Source: Viridibacterium silvisoli
GTDB lineage: Bacteria; Pseudomonadota; Gammaproteobacteria; Burkholderiales; Rhodocyclaceae
Length of the DNA: 64,000 nucleotides
NCBI RefSeq assembly: GCF_036017035.1
Contig: NZ_JAYXHS010000001.1
Span: 744,001-808,000, forward strand
Direction of reading: 5' to 3'
The translations under genes were made by a program, and so were the position numbers. Under the pieces are notes generated by a model, which worked only from the letters and a program-made list of their open reading frames with translations, did not search any database and was not told where the DNA came from. This document shows, piece by piece, positions 9,007-16,470 of the stretch; the stretch's first letter is position 1, and the number at the start of each line of letters is the position of its first letter.

Positions 9007-9294
9007 TCAATCGGCTGCGCCGAGTTTCTTGTGCTTGTCGACAACCTCGTCGACGATGAGACGGAACAGGCGCTGCACCAGCTCTGGCTTGAGCGCGTGT
9101 TCATTGGCCAGCGTTTCAAAACGTGCCATCTGCCGCGCTTCACGCGCGGCGTCCACTGCGGGCAACTGGTGAGTGCTCTTGAGATGGCCTACCTTGTCCG
9201 TGCAGGCGAAACGCTCACCCAGCAACGCAACGATGCGTGCATCGATGCCATCGATCTCCTGCCGGAGCGCTTCGAGCTCGGTCATGCCAGACAC
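9007..9294 (-). CDS. Chorismate mutase, AroQ type
   Basis: A 95-residue all-helical monofunctional AroQ mutase, converting chorismate to prephenate for Phe/Tyr synthesis. Landmarks are LEALRQEIDGIDARIVALLGER with the active-site Arg, KVGHLK with the catalytic Lys, and the C-terminal VQRLFRLIVDEVV helix. There is no signal peptide, so it is cytoplasmic. It lies two bases after thiG, which implies coupling; pairing with thiamine genes is locational rather than functional. A PchB-like isochorismate pyruvate-lyase cannot be excluded, but no siderophore genes are nearby. Confidence 0.85.
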   Translation of the reverse strand: MSGMTELEALRQEIDGIDARIVALLGERFACTDKVGHLKSTHQLPAVDAAREARQMARFETLANEHALKPELVQRLFRLIVDEVVDKHKKLGAAD

Positions 9295-9296
9295 GC

Positions 9297-10082
9297 TCAG
9301 CTACCGATCATGCCGGAGGCAGGCGAGCTCGGCGATGCCGAGTAATACTTCTTCGGCATACGCCCGGCAAGGAACGCCTCGCGCCCTGCTTCAACCGCCT
9401 TCTTCATCGCGCCTGCCATCAGGACAGGATCTTTTGCCGAAGCGATGGCGGTGTTCATGAGCACGCCGTCGCAGCCCAGTTCCAGTGCGATGGCTGCATC
9501 AGAAGCCGTCCCGACGCCCGCATCGACCATCACCGGTACTTTCGACTGCTCGATGATCAACTTCAGATTCCAGGGATTGAGGATACCCATACCGGACCCG
9601 ATCAAAGATGCCAGGGGCATGACGGCGACAACACCGATTTCTTCGAGCATCTTCGCCTGGATCGGATCATCGGAGCAGTACACCATGACCTTGAAGCCAT
9701 CCTTCACAAGGATTTCGGCCGCCTTCAAGGTCTCGGGCATGTTCGGAAACAATGTGTGCGGATCGCCCAGCACCTCGAGCTTCACGAGATCGTGCCCATC
9801 CAGCAGCTCTCGCGCCAGGCGCAGGGTACGCACGGCTTCATCGGCCGTGTAACACATCGCGGTATTCGGCAGATAGGTGAACTCCGACATCGGCAACGCG
9901 TCGAGCAGGTTCGGCGCTTTGGGATCTTGTCCGATGTTGGTGCGCCGGATCGCGACAGTTACGATCTCCGCCCCGGACGCCAGAACGGCCCTGCGCGTCT
10001 CGTCGAAATCCTTGTATTTTCCGGTTCCAACGAGCAAGCGCGAACCATAAGCCTTGCCAGCAATCAACAACGGGTCATTCAT
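9297..10082 (-). CDS. thiG: Thiazole synthase ThiG
   Basis: Condenses 1-deoxy-D-xylulose 5-phosphate, dehydroglycine and ThiS-thiocarboxylate to the thiazole phosphate of thiamine. It is a (beta/alpha)8 barrel of 261 residues. SRLLVGTGKYKDF begins the barrel, the KLEVLGD region holds the Schiff-base lysine, and the phosphate-binding loops are PVMVDAGVGTASDA and GVLMNTAIA. An ATG 21 bases upstream exists, but AGGAAG at 10093-10088 favours the start at 10082. It is preceded by thiS and followed after two bases by chorismate mutase. Confidence 0.94.
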   Translation of the reverse strand: MNDPLLIAGKAYGSRLLVGTGKYKDFDETRRAVLASGAEIVTVAIRRTNIGQDPKAPNLLDALPMSEFTYLPNTAMCYTADEAVRTLRLARELLDGHDLVKLEVLGDPHTLFPNMPETLKAAEILVKDGFKVMVYCSDDPIQAKMLEEIGVVAVMPLASLIGSGMGILNPWNLKLIIEQSKVPVMVDAGVGTASDAAIALELGCDGVLMNTAIASAKDPVLMAGAMKKAVEAGREAFLAGRMPKKYYSASPSSPASGMIGS

Positions 10083-10087
10083 GGTGT

Positions 10088-10093
10088 CTTCCT
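10088..10093 (-). promoter_or_regulatory. Shine-Dalgarno AGGAAG for thiG
   Basis: On the minus strand AGGAAG lies five bases before the ATG at 10082-10080, supporting that start over the in-frame ATG at 10103. Confidence 0.6.
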
Positions 10094-10126
10094 GAATCTG
10101 CATTCATTTATCGAGCGGGAGACAGA

Positions 10127-10330
10127 TCAGCCACCGCCCACGGCAACAACGATTTCCAGCTGGTCACCGTTGTTCAGTGCGGTTTCGGCGTGTCGTCCAC
10201 GCGGCACGATTTCGCCATTGCACTCGACTGCCAGGCGCTTGCCCACCAGAGAAAGTTCACCGAGCAATTCGGCGACGCTCATGGCGTGAGCAAACTCGCG
10301 ATGCTCTCCATTGATGGTCAGCTGCAGCAT
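10127..10330 (-). CDS. thiS: Sulfur carrier protein ThiS
   Basis: A 67-residue ubiquitin-fold sulfur carrier. It begins MLQLTINGEHREF and ends in the Gly-Gly tail (VAVGGG) that ThiF adenylates and converts to the thiocarboxylate used by ThiG. A longer in-frame reading from 10396 lacks a ribosome site and would add a non-homologous extension, so 10330 is preferred. It is the first gene of thiS-thiG-mutase-trmB. The 205 bases upstream, shared with the divergent DUF481 gene, show no TPP riboswitch signature. Confidence 0.9.
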   Translation of the reverse strand: MLQLTINGEHREFAHAMSVAELLGELSLVGKRLAVECNGEIVPRGRHAETALNNGDQLEIVVAVGGG

Positions 10331-10535
10331 GTCTTTCCATTTCCGCCAGGAATCGGCGCGTGCAAAAGGATGTATTGAAGCGCGAAATTTTAACATGCGC
10401 GCTGATACCCTCTCGCCGCTTAAGCGGCCAGTCAGTCACAACATGTCACACCGCAGCCCTCGGCGCTCAGGCATCTTGCGGCCACGGTCCAATTCTTGCG
10501 ATAGCTCCGTCCGTACCAGATCTTCAATCGTCCTC

Positions 10536-11312
10536 ATGAAATCCAGCCTCAGCCTTCTCTTTGCCGCCTTCACGAGTCTTCTCGCCAGCAGCGTGGTCCA
10601 CGCACAGGGTCGCCCGGACGACCCCGCTTTCAGGTACATCGCAAACTCTCCCGCAAGCGGTGATGGACGCTGGAAAGGCACTCTGGGCTTCGGCATGACC
10701 CTTAACAACGGCAACTCGGAATCAACCCAGGCTTCGTTGTCTGCAGATGCCGTGCGCACGCTGCGCGATAGCCGCATCCTCTTCCACACCCTGCTCATCC
10801 ATGCCACCAGCGGGGGCGACACAACGGTAGACAATGATCTGGGCGAACTCCGCTATGAGCGCAACTTCGCTCAAGCCGCATTCGGTTACGGTGACATCAC
10901 ACTCGAACGTGACCCCTTCCGCGATCTGAACCTGCGCCAGAGTTACGCAGGCGGCCTGGGGTATCGGCTGCTCAGGCTGGACGATACGCAACTGAACATC
11001 TACGCGGGAGCAGCCTACACGCTGGAAGATCGCAGGACGGCTGAGGATGCGCGCGGCTGGGAGCCGACGCTGGGCAATGACTTCACCTACAAGATTTCGG
11101 AGACGGCCTCGATCGCCGAGCGCTGGGTCCTTTTCCCGACCACCGTCGGCAACGGCGGCGTTCGCTCGGTATTCCAGGTCGACCTGAACGTAAAAATCTC
11201 CGGCCGCATCGGCGTACAGATTTCGTTCCTGAACAAGTATCGCCAGAACGTAGGCAAGGGAGAAAAGAGTACCGACACGATACTTTTCACCGGAGTCACC
11301 GCTGGTTTCTAG
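10536..11312 (+). CDS. DUF481 family outer membrane protein (YdiY-like)
   Basis: A 258-residue secreted protein with a Sec signal (MKSSLSLLFAAF...SSVVHAQG, cleavage near residue 24). Alternating beta-strand patterning and an aromatic C-terminal residue (GVTAGF) are typical of outer-membrane barrels. WKGTLGFGMTLNNGNSES near residue 50 is the hallmark of the DUF481/YdiY salt-induced family. Function is unknown. Upstream in-frame ATGs back to 10311 would bury the signal peptide, so 10536 is chosen. Confidence 0.8.
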   Translation: MKSSLSLLFAAFTSLLASSVVHAQGRPDDPAFRYIANSPASGDGRWKGTLGFGMTLNNGNSESTQASLSADAVRTLRDSRILFHTLLIHATSGGDTTVDNDLGELRYERNFAQAAFGYGDITLERDPFRDLNLRQSYAGGLGYRLLRLDDTQLNIYAGAAYTLEDRRTAEDARGWEPTLGNDFTYKISETASIAERWVLFPTTVGNGGVRSVFQVDLNVKISGRIGVQISFLNKYRQNVGKGEKSTDTILFTGVTAGF

Positions 11313-11319
11313 GCAGCGA

Positions 11320-11349
11320 TTGAGCCCACGCTACAACTTCCCGTACAAT
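11320..11349 (+). promoter_or_regulatory. Sigma70-type promoter of tRNA-Gly
   Basis: TTGAGC at 11320-11325 and TACAAT at 11344-11349 are 18 bases apart, 36 bases before the mature tRNA 5' end, as expected for a stable-RNA promoter. It starts eight bases after the DUF481 stop codon. Confidence 0.6.
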
Positions 11350-11385
11350 CGCCAGCGCACTGCCCGATGCTGATCGGGCCCGCAT

Positions 11386-11459
11386 GCGGGCGTCGTATAA
11401 TGGTAATACCCTAGCTTCCCAAGCTAGAGCCGTGGGTTCGATTCCCATCGCCCGCTCCA
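11386..11459 (+). tRNA. tRNA-Gly (CCC anticodon)
   Basis: A 74-base cloverleaf with acceptor stem GCGGGCG/CGCCCGC, discriminator T and encoded CCA at 11457-11459. The anticodon arm is CTAGC-TTCCCAA-GCTAG, placing CCC at positions 34-36, and the T arm contains GGTTCGATTCC. It reads GGG glycine codons. It is a single gene with no neighbouring tRNAs and no attached integrase. Confidence 0.95.
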
Positions 11460-11501
11460 CTGCATGGCTCGATTTTCCGGGCCACTCACCCTGCACTGGA
11501 A

Positions 11502-12968
11502 CTAGAAACAGCCCACCAGACCACCCAGCAGGATGACGACGATCAGCGCGATCAGCGCGCCGACGATGCCTACCATGACGATGTCGCGATAGCTGTCGCG
11601 ATGCGTGCAGCCGCACACGGCAAGGAGCGACACGACAGCCCCATTGTGCGGCAAGCTGTCCAGCGTGCCAGCGCCAATGACCGCAACCCGATGCATCAAG
11701 GCGGGGTCGAGCCCGGTGTGTCGAGCCAGGTCCATGAAGATCGGCCCCAAAGCTTCCAGCGCAATCGTCAGCCCGCCAGACGCCGAGCCCGTGAGGGCAG
11801 ACAGCAAATTGGTGGACACGGCCAGCGATACCAGGGGGCCGCCGCCAATGCCGAGCACCCATTCGCGCACCAGTCCGAATGCAGGCAGGCTGGCAACCAC
11901 CGCACCGAAACCCACAAGACTGGCGACGGATAGCACCGGCAGCACCGCCGCATTCGCGCCTGCATCAACGCTGGCGCGCAGATCGCTCAAACGCCCGCGA
12001 TGCAGGACCAGCAGCAAAACAATGGCAACGGAGAGAGAGATCAACACCGCCCAGACGCCACCCACGGCAGCCAGCCCTGTGTTGCCGAAACGAGCGTCAG
12101 CCAAGTAGCTTGTATCTAGGCGTGGCAATAGCCAAAGGCTCAGCAGCAGATTCACGAGCACCACCGTGCAAAGCGGTGCAGCGGCGGCAAGACTGCCGGG
12201 AAGTGTCGGCATCAGGACTGGACTCGGTTCGCCACGCCCCAGCTCTGCGGGATCGAAATGTCCGGCCATGTTTCCACGCTCGCGCAGATGCGCGTCATGC
12301 GCCACGTCACGAGACGCTTCCGGATCGACCGGCTGATACCCCTCTCCGGCGTCACGCGCCAAGCGTTCGACCCGATTCAGCCACCACATGCCGAACCCCA
12401 GCATGATGAGCGAGGCAATCAAGCCGAGTCCCGGCGCGGCAAATGCGGTCGTGCCGAAGAACGGCATCGGGATTGCATTCTGGATGGCTGGCGTGCCCGG
12501 CATGGCCGACATGGTGAACGTCGAGGTGCCCAACGCAATGGCCGGCGGCATGAGTCGCACCGGCAGATCGGCGGCACGGAACAGCGCCTGCGCCATGGGC
12601 GCCAACACGAAGAAGGCGACAAACAGGCTGACACCCCCATAGGTCACGGCCGCGCCCGCGAGCACGACGGCCAGTAGCGCGCGCCGCGGGCTCAGCGTCG
12701 CGATCATGAACCGCGCGATGGCCTGCACCGAGCCGCTGTCTTCCATCAACTTGCCAAAGATCGCGCCAAGCAGGAACAGTGGAAAGAACTGCGCAAGAAA
12801 TCCCGCAGCGGCCACCATGAACACCTGCGTCCAGTTGGCCAGCAAAGGCTCGCCGGCGAAGGCTGCGGCGATCAGCGCAGCAAGTGGCGCAAGGATGAGC
12901 ACCGTCCAGCCTCGATAGGACAATGCCACCAGCAAGGCCAGCCCGAACGCGGTCCCGAGCAAGCCCAT
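11502..12968 (-). CDS. GntP-family proton:organic acid symporter
   Basis: A 488-residue polytopic inner-membrane protein with about 12 hydrophobic segments. FLGAIFGKLMEDSGSVQAIARF, the TMSAMPGTPAIQNAIPM hairpin, LTGSASGGLTIALEALG and the C-terminal VIGAGTLDSLPHNGAVVSLLAVC are GntP/gluconate-permease features. Substrate could be gluconate, another sugar acid or a short organic acid; no catabolic kinase or dehydratase sits nearby. Its ATG follows the patatin gene's TGA with no gap, so the two are translationally coupled. Confidence 0.85.
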   Translation of the reverse strand: MGLLGTAFGLALLVALSYRGWTVLILAPLAALIAAAFAGEPLLANWTQVFMVAAAGFLAQFFPLFLLGAIFGKLMEDSGSVQAIARFMIATLSPRRALLAVVLAGAAVTYGGVSLFVAFFVLAPMAQALFRAADLPVRLMPPAIALGTSTFTMSAMPGTPAIQNAIPMPFFGTTAFAAPGLGLIASLIMLGFGMWWLNRVERLARDAGEGYQPVDPEASRDVAHDAHLRERGNMAGHFDPAELGRGEPSPVLMPTLPGSLAAAAPLCTVVLVNLLLSLWLLPRLDTSYLADARFGNTGLAAVGGVWAVLISLSVAIVLLLVLHRGRLSDLRASVDAGANAAVLPVLSVASLVGFGAVVASLPAFGLVREWVLGIGGGPLVSLAVSTNLLSALTGSASGGLTIALEALGPIFMDLARHTGLDPALMHRVAVIGAGTLDSLPHNGAVVSLLAVCGCTHRDSYRDIVMVGIVGALIALIVVILLGGLVGCF

Positions 12969-14021
12969 TCAGACACCCTCCAGCAAGGCATCGAGATCTA
13001 GCGTCGAACGCTCTCCCAGATCCGCTGCATGCGCGCGCAGAAATGCATCTGCAGCGCGCCTTCCCTCATCTTTCAACATGCAGAAGAAGCCCCACTCGGC
13101 GAGCATCTTCGAGCTTGCGTCGAGGCGCTCCATGGCATCTGTCCCGATGCGGTGGATGCGCATGCGCGCCCATTTGCGTCCCTCTGCCTGGCCCGCGTCG
13201 ACCACACCACGCAGCATCGCGATCATGCGTAGCTCCTTCAGCAAGGGCGCATTGAACGACAGTTCGTTGATCCGGCTGTTGATCGCTCGCGCATCGCGCG
13301 GGATGTCGTGGCGCTCGACCGGATTGATCTGGACGAGGATGGTGTCGCGGGAATCGCAATCCCGCACCAAGGGCGTGATGGTCGGGTTGCCCGCATAGCC
13401 GCCGTCCCAGTAACTCTCCCCATCGATCTCGACAGCATGGAACACGCTGGGCAGACATGCGGAGGCCAGCAACACGGCCGGGCTGAGCTCTGCATTCCGG
13501 AAAACGCGGCCACGCCCCGTCCGCACATTGGTCGCCGTCACGAACAGCTTCACCTTGGAAGCAGCCAAGCGCGTGAAATCGACGTGGGATTCGAGCAGCC
13601 CGCCCAGCGGATTATTGCCTCCCGGATTCAGGTCGTAAGGCGACCACAGGCGTGCAGCCAGATCGAGTGCAACGAAGGTCGGAGAATTGACCAAGGACCA
13701 GTTCCCCATCAACACATCGAGAAAGCCGCGTTTCAGCGGGCTCAGCAAGGCAGCATCCGCCACCGCGCGCCAGAAGCTCGCCAAGGCGTCACGAGCGCCA
13801 TTACGCCCGCCTCGCTCCAAACCACTCAGCATCACGGCGGCATTCATTGCTCCGGCCGACGTCCCGGAAATGCCATCGAACTGAAGCCACTCTTCATCGA
13901 GCAAGCGATCAAGCACGCCCCAGGTAAACGCCCCGTGCGACCCGCCCCCTTGCAAGGCCAGATCGACCAGAAGGCTACGGCCAGATTCCGGAATCACTGC
14001 GTCGTCTGTCAGCTGCGTCAC
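12969..14021 (-). CDS. Patatin-like phospholipase
   Basis: A 350-residue bacterial patatin. The oxyanion loop GGGSHG is at residues 25-30, the nucleophile elbow GTSAG has Ser55, and the catalytic Asp206 sits in WDGGYAGNP. There is no signal peptide or membrane helix, so it is probably a cytoplasmic or peripheral lipid acyl hydrolase, similar in length to the RssA/YchK-like groups. It is immediately followed by the GntP-family permease. Substrate is unknown. Confidence 0.88.
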   Translation of the reverse strand: MTQLTDDAVIPESGRSLLVDLALQGGGSHGAFTWGVLDRLLDEEWLQFDGISGTSAGAMNAAVMLSGLERGGRNGARDALASFWRAVADAALLSPLKRGFLDVLMGNWSLVNSPTFVALDLAARLWSPYDLNPGGNNPLGGLLESHVDFTRLAASKVKLFVTATNVRTGRGRVFRNAELSPAVLLASACLPSVFHAVEIDGESYWDGGYAGNPTITPLVRDCDSRDTILVQINPVERHDIPRDARAINSRINELSFNAPLLKELRMIAMLRGVVDAGQAEGRKWARMRIHRIGTDAMERLDASSKMLAEWGFFCMLKDEGRRAADAFLRAHAADLGERSTLDLDALLEGV

Positions 14022-14307
14022 CCTGGCACTCCTGTCGTGCTGCTATGCAGCATGATAGGAGGCAGCGGCCGGCCTGCCAAGCAGATTCGGGCTGCCCATC
14101 CAAAGTCCGCGACCTGACGCCGGATCAGCCCGGAGATACCTCACGCCACGCGCGAAACCTTGCGAGAACAGTTGTTTGTGAATAGCGCATTACAGATGCC
14201 AAACGCATTCAAATGGCGCGCTTGTGGGACCAGAGGATTCTGCAAGTCCCCCGAAGCCGGCTTTATCGGTGTAACCGCCGAAATCATTGATGGCCAGAAA
14301 AGCAAAA
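14022..14307. other. Intergenic region without recognised gene
   Basis: The stretch upstream of the patatin gene, ending at the terminator of the small-gene cluster, contains no convincing coding sequence. It should hold the leftward patatin promoter, but I see no clear -35/-10 pair. Confidence 0.4.
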
Positions 14308-14340
14308 CGGCAGCTCAGGCGATACTTGCCTGAGCTGCCG
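14298..14340 (-). terminator. Rho-independent terminator of the small-gene cluster
   Basis: A perfect 13-bp inverted repeat CGGCAGCTCAGGC / GCCTGAGCTGCCG (14308-14320 and 14328-14340) with a seven-base loop. Read leftward it is followed by TTTTGCTTTTCT. It lies 46 bases after the stop of the 70-residue protein gene. Confidence 0.85.
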
Positions 14341-14386
14341 TCTCAATTTTCACGCGCATGTGCCGCCCGACAATCCGGGCGCGAAA

Positions 14387-14599
14387 TCAGATCGAGCCGA
14401 ATGTGCCGAAAGCGATGGCCTGTCGTTCCCTTCCCATTGGCACGGCCCATTCAGGACCTTCCCAACCGGGCACATGGACATCGGAGTGACTCAATTCGGC
14501 AAACATCGCATCGAGTTCACGCTCTTCGTCCGCATGAAAAACCTGGTGGCCAATCCGGCTTGCCGCCACGTCCTCGGAACTTTCCACATTCAACACCAT
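14387..14599 (-). CDS. Small acidic protein, 70 residues, unrecognised
   Basis: Read leftward from ATG 14599 with a near-perfect ribosome site (AGGAGG, five-base spacing), which supports real translation. The product (MVLNVESSEDVAASRIGHQVF...) is acidic, has no signal peptide, membrane helix or cysteine, and ends in a Gly/Phe/Ile-rich tail (AIAFGTFGSI). I recognise no family. It lies between a second small gene and a strong terminator, downstream of a perfect FNR box, so it may be induced at low oxygen. It could be a regulatory small protein or a modified-peptide precursor; no modifying enzyme is adjacent. Confidence 0.55.
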   Translation of the reverse strand: MVLNVESSEDVAASRIGHQVFHADEERELDAMFAELSHSDVHVPGWEGPEWAVPMGRERQAIAFGTFGSI

Positions 14600-14604
14600 G
14601 ACAA

Positions 14605-14610
14605 CCTCCT
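14605..14610 (-). promoter_or_regulatory. Consensus Shine-Dalgarno AGGAGG
   Basis: Minus-strand AGGAGG five bases before ATG 14599. This decides the start in favour of the 70-residue product over the longer in-frame reading from 14692. Confidence 0.7.
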
Positions 14611-14761
14611 TGTCGGACAAGGGCACGTCATACGACGCACATGGACAAGGTACTGCCGGCACTGCGAGAAGCAAATGAGGGCTTTCCGCCACTCGCGACC
14701 GGATTTCTCCCGGAGTGGCCCTGCATCATCAGCAAGGGCAACTCCGGCATCCGGTCGATGT

Positions 14762-14956
14762 TCAGCTCATGCCGACGGTAGCAAGGCGCGGGGTTGCGCT
14801 TTCGGCACCCAAATCAACGCCATTGTCATAAGTCGCTGGCTGGAAGCCGCTGCCGTTGGTGATTTCAGCCATGTAACCCGCACGCTCTTGATCAGCAGCG
14901 CTGAGATAAGCACGACGGCTGGAAGCAACATCAAAGAATTCAAAACTCGGAGTCAT
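14762..14956 (-). CDS. Small protein, 64 residues, unrecognised
   Basis: Read leftward from ATG 14956, with AAGGCGG some eight bases upstream as ribosome site. The product begins MTPSFEFFDVASSRRAYLS and ends PRLATVGMS; it is soluble, without cysteine or export signal. Like the next gene it is short and unrecognised; the two are 162 bases apart and share orientation, the AT-rich leader upstream and the terminator downstream. The longer reading from 14989 has no ribosome site. Confidence 0.5.
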   Translation of the reverse strand: MTPSFEFFDVASSRRAYLSAADQERAGYMAEITNGSGFQPATYDNGVDLGAESATPRLATVGMS

Positions 14957-15269
14957 GATAACCGCCTTTCTAACTACCACTACATTCAAGAGCGCTGTGT
15001 TCTGCGCATGGTTGAATCGTAGCGAGCGGCAATCGGGCTGACCAATTCGAGTGTTTGATCTTGCTATAAGCTATTTTTGCGATGCAACAAAAGTGGTTTT
15101 TATTTGACGCCAAGAAGCGCATTTTATTGATTAAAATCAATAAATTAAGACAGCCATAAACAAGCAGAATGTAAATATAGAATTTGCTTTTTATTTAAAT
15201 CCGGCTCTTCGAATTTATTTATCCAGCAATAGACAAACTAATAAACGGGCTGCTGTTTTATGCAAATAG
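14957..15269. other. AT-rich leader/intergenic region
   Basis: A drop to roughly 35-40% GC over about 15050-15270 in a 60%+ GC genome, with many A/T runs and one perfect FNR-type palindrome at 15127-15140. There is no coding sequence. It separates the oxyR 3' end from the small-gene cluster and probably carries the cluster's promoter. Confidence 0.6.
15124..15143. promoter_or_regulatory. FNR/ANR-type binding site TTGAT-N4-ATCAA
   Basis: TTGATTAAAATCAA at 15127-15140 is an exact match to the FNR/ANR consensus, embedded in a longer palindrome with 9-bp arms (TTATTGATT-AA-AATCAATAA). Leftward, an AATAAA element at 15099-15104 falls where a -10 box would lie if the palindrome were centred at -41.5 (class II activation). 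The target would be the small-protein genes starting at 14956. No rightward gene lies close enough. Confidence 0.6.
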
Positions 15270-16208
15270 TCATTGCAAAACAGGCTCTTGCCCGCCACGC
15301 AGGACGGTGACTCCTGGCGGGTGACTCTCAAGGATCGCAGCACGCAACAAATCAATTACCCGGGTGCGGGGATAGGTCACCCGCCAGGCCAGCGCCACGC
15401 GGCGTGATGGCTCCGGCGCGGAAAAATGGCGTACGGCCACGAGCTTCTGGCTATCCACCAGGGGATCTGCCGCCGTGCTGGGCAACACGGTCACGCCCAG
15501 GCCGGTGGCGACCATATGCCGGATGGTTTCCAGAGAACTTCCTTCAAGCGTCTTCTGCAGTCCTGTCCCGTGTGCGCACAGCGGGCAAGCCGCCAGCACC
15601 TGATCGCGGAAGCAATTGCCTGCACCTAGCAGTAACAAGGGTTCTTCCTGCAAGCGTTCAGTCGAGATGTGTTTGGCATCGCTCCAAGGGTGACTCGCCG
15701 GCAGGACGACACGGAATGGTTCGTCATAAATCTGCTGCGTCACGATGCCCGGCTCATCGAAAGGCAGGGCAATGATGGCCACATCGATTTCGCCACGTTT
15801 AAGGGCATCCGCCAATTTGGCCGTGTAATTCTCCTGGATCACCAGCGGCATGCGTGGTGCCCGCTCGGTCAACTGCGGGATCAAGGCCGGCAACAGGTAC
15901 GGACCGATGGTGTAGATAACTCCGAGTCGCAACGGGCCGGATAGAGGATCCTTGCCCGCCTCGGCAATATCGCGGATCTGACTGGCTTCGCGCAGGACGC
16001 GCTCGGCCTGGGTGACAATTTCGCGACCAATCTCGGTAATCTTCACGTCGGCTGCGCTACGCTCGAACAGGATGACCCCCAGTTGTTCTTCGAGCTTCTT
16101 GACCGCCACCGACAGCGTCGGCTGACTGACGTGACATTTCTCGGCAGCATGACCAAAGTGCCGCTCCTGCGACAAGGCAACGATGTAGCGCAGATCCGTT
16201 AGCGTCAT
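15270..16208 (-). CDS. oxyR: Hydrogen peroxide-sensing LysR regulator OxyR
   Basis: A 312-residue LysR-family regulator: N-terminal winged HTH (LTDLRYIVALSQERHFGHAAEKCHVSQPTLS...) and effector domain. Cys199 in GNCFRDQVL and Cys208 occupy the same positions as the peroxide-sensing disulfide pair of E. coli OxyR, which fixes the identity. A longer reading to 16460 adds non-homologous sequence, so ATG 16208 is chosen. It diverges from the Do protease gene at 16471. No catalase or peroxiredoxin gene is nearby in this window. Confidence 0.92.
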   Translation of the reverse strand: MTLTDLRYIVALSQERHFGHAAEKCHVSQPTLSVAVKKLEEQLGVILFERSAADVKITEIGREIVTQAERVLREASQIRDIAEAGKDPLSGPLRLGVIYTIGPYLLPALIPQLTERAPRMPLVIQENYTAKLADALKRGEIDVAIIALPFDEPGIVTQQIYDEPFRVVLPASHPWSDAKHISTERLQEEPLLLLGAGNCFRDQVLAACPLCAHGTGLQKTLEGSSLETIRHMVATGLGVTVLPSTAADPLVDSQKLVAVRHFSAPEPSRRVALAWRVTYPRTRVIDLLRAAILESHPPGVTVLRGGQEPVLQ

Positions 16209-16394
16209 GGCAGCAACTCCGTGGAATGGTCGGAACCGGAGTGTTGGCCTGGACGTCCAGGCTGCTCCGGCAATGTCTGATTGTAGTGGTTGCGCACATG
16301 AAAAGTTCGGCCATGCCCGGGCAATGCAGATATGCCCCTGCGGCCCTTGAAACACGGGCCCCAGCCCCCAGTTTGTAAGCGTTTGTAAGGGGTC

Positions 16395-16423
16395 GGAACC
16401 AGCGCAAAACCGGCCCGTTCTTA
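16395..16423 (+). promoter_or_regulatory. Possible RpoE-type promoter of the Do protease
   Basis: GGAACC at 16395-16400 and TTCTTA ending at 16423 are spaced like an extracytoplasmic-stress sigma factor promoter (GGAAC ... TCTNA), 48 bases before the ATG. The GGTCGGAACC ten-mer also occurs at 16229-16238. RpoE control of Do proteases is well established in proteobacteria; here it is inferred from weak motifs. Confidence 0.35.
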
Positions 16424-16470
16424 GCTCCACATTGTTGTTGTTTGCTTCGTACGATTCCAAGGAGATTTAA

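Noticed and set aside
10331..10535. TPP riboswitch upstream of thiS
   Set aside because: The conserved CTGAGA and ACCTGATCTGGATAAT-like elements are not present on either strand.
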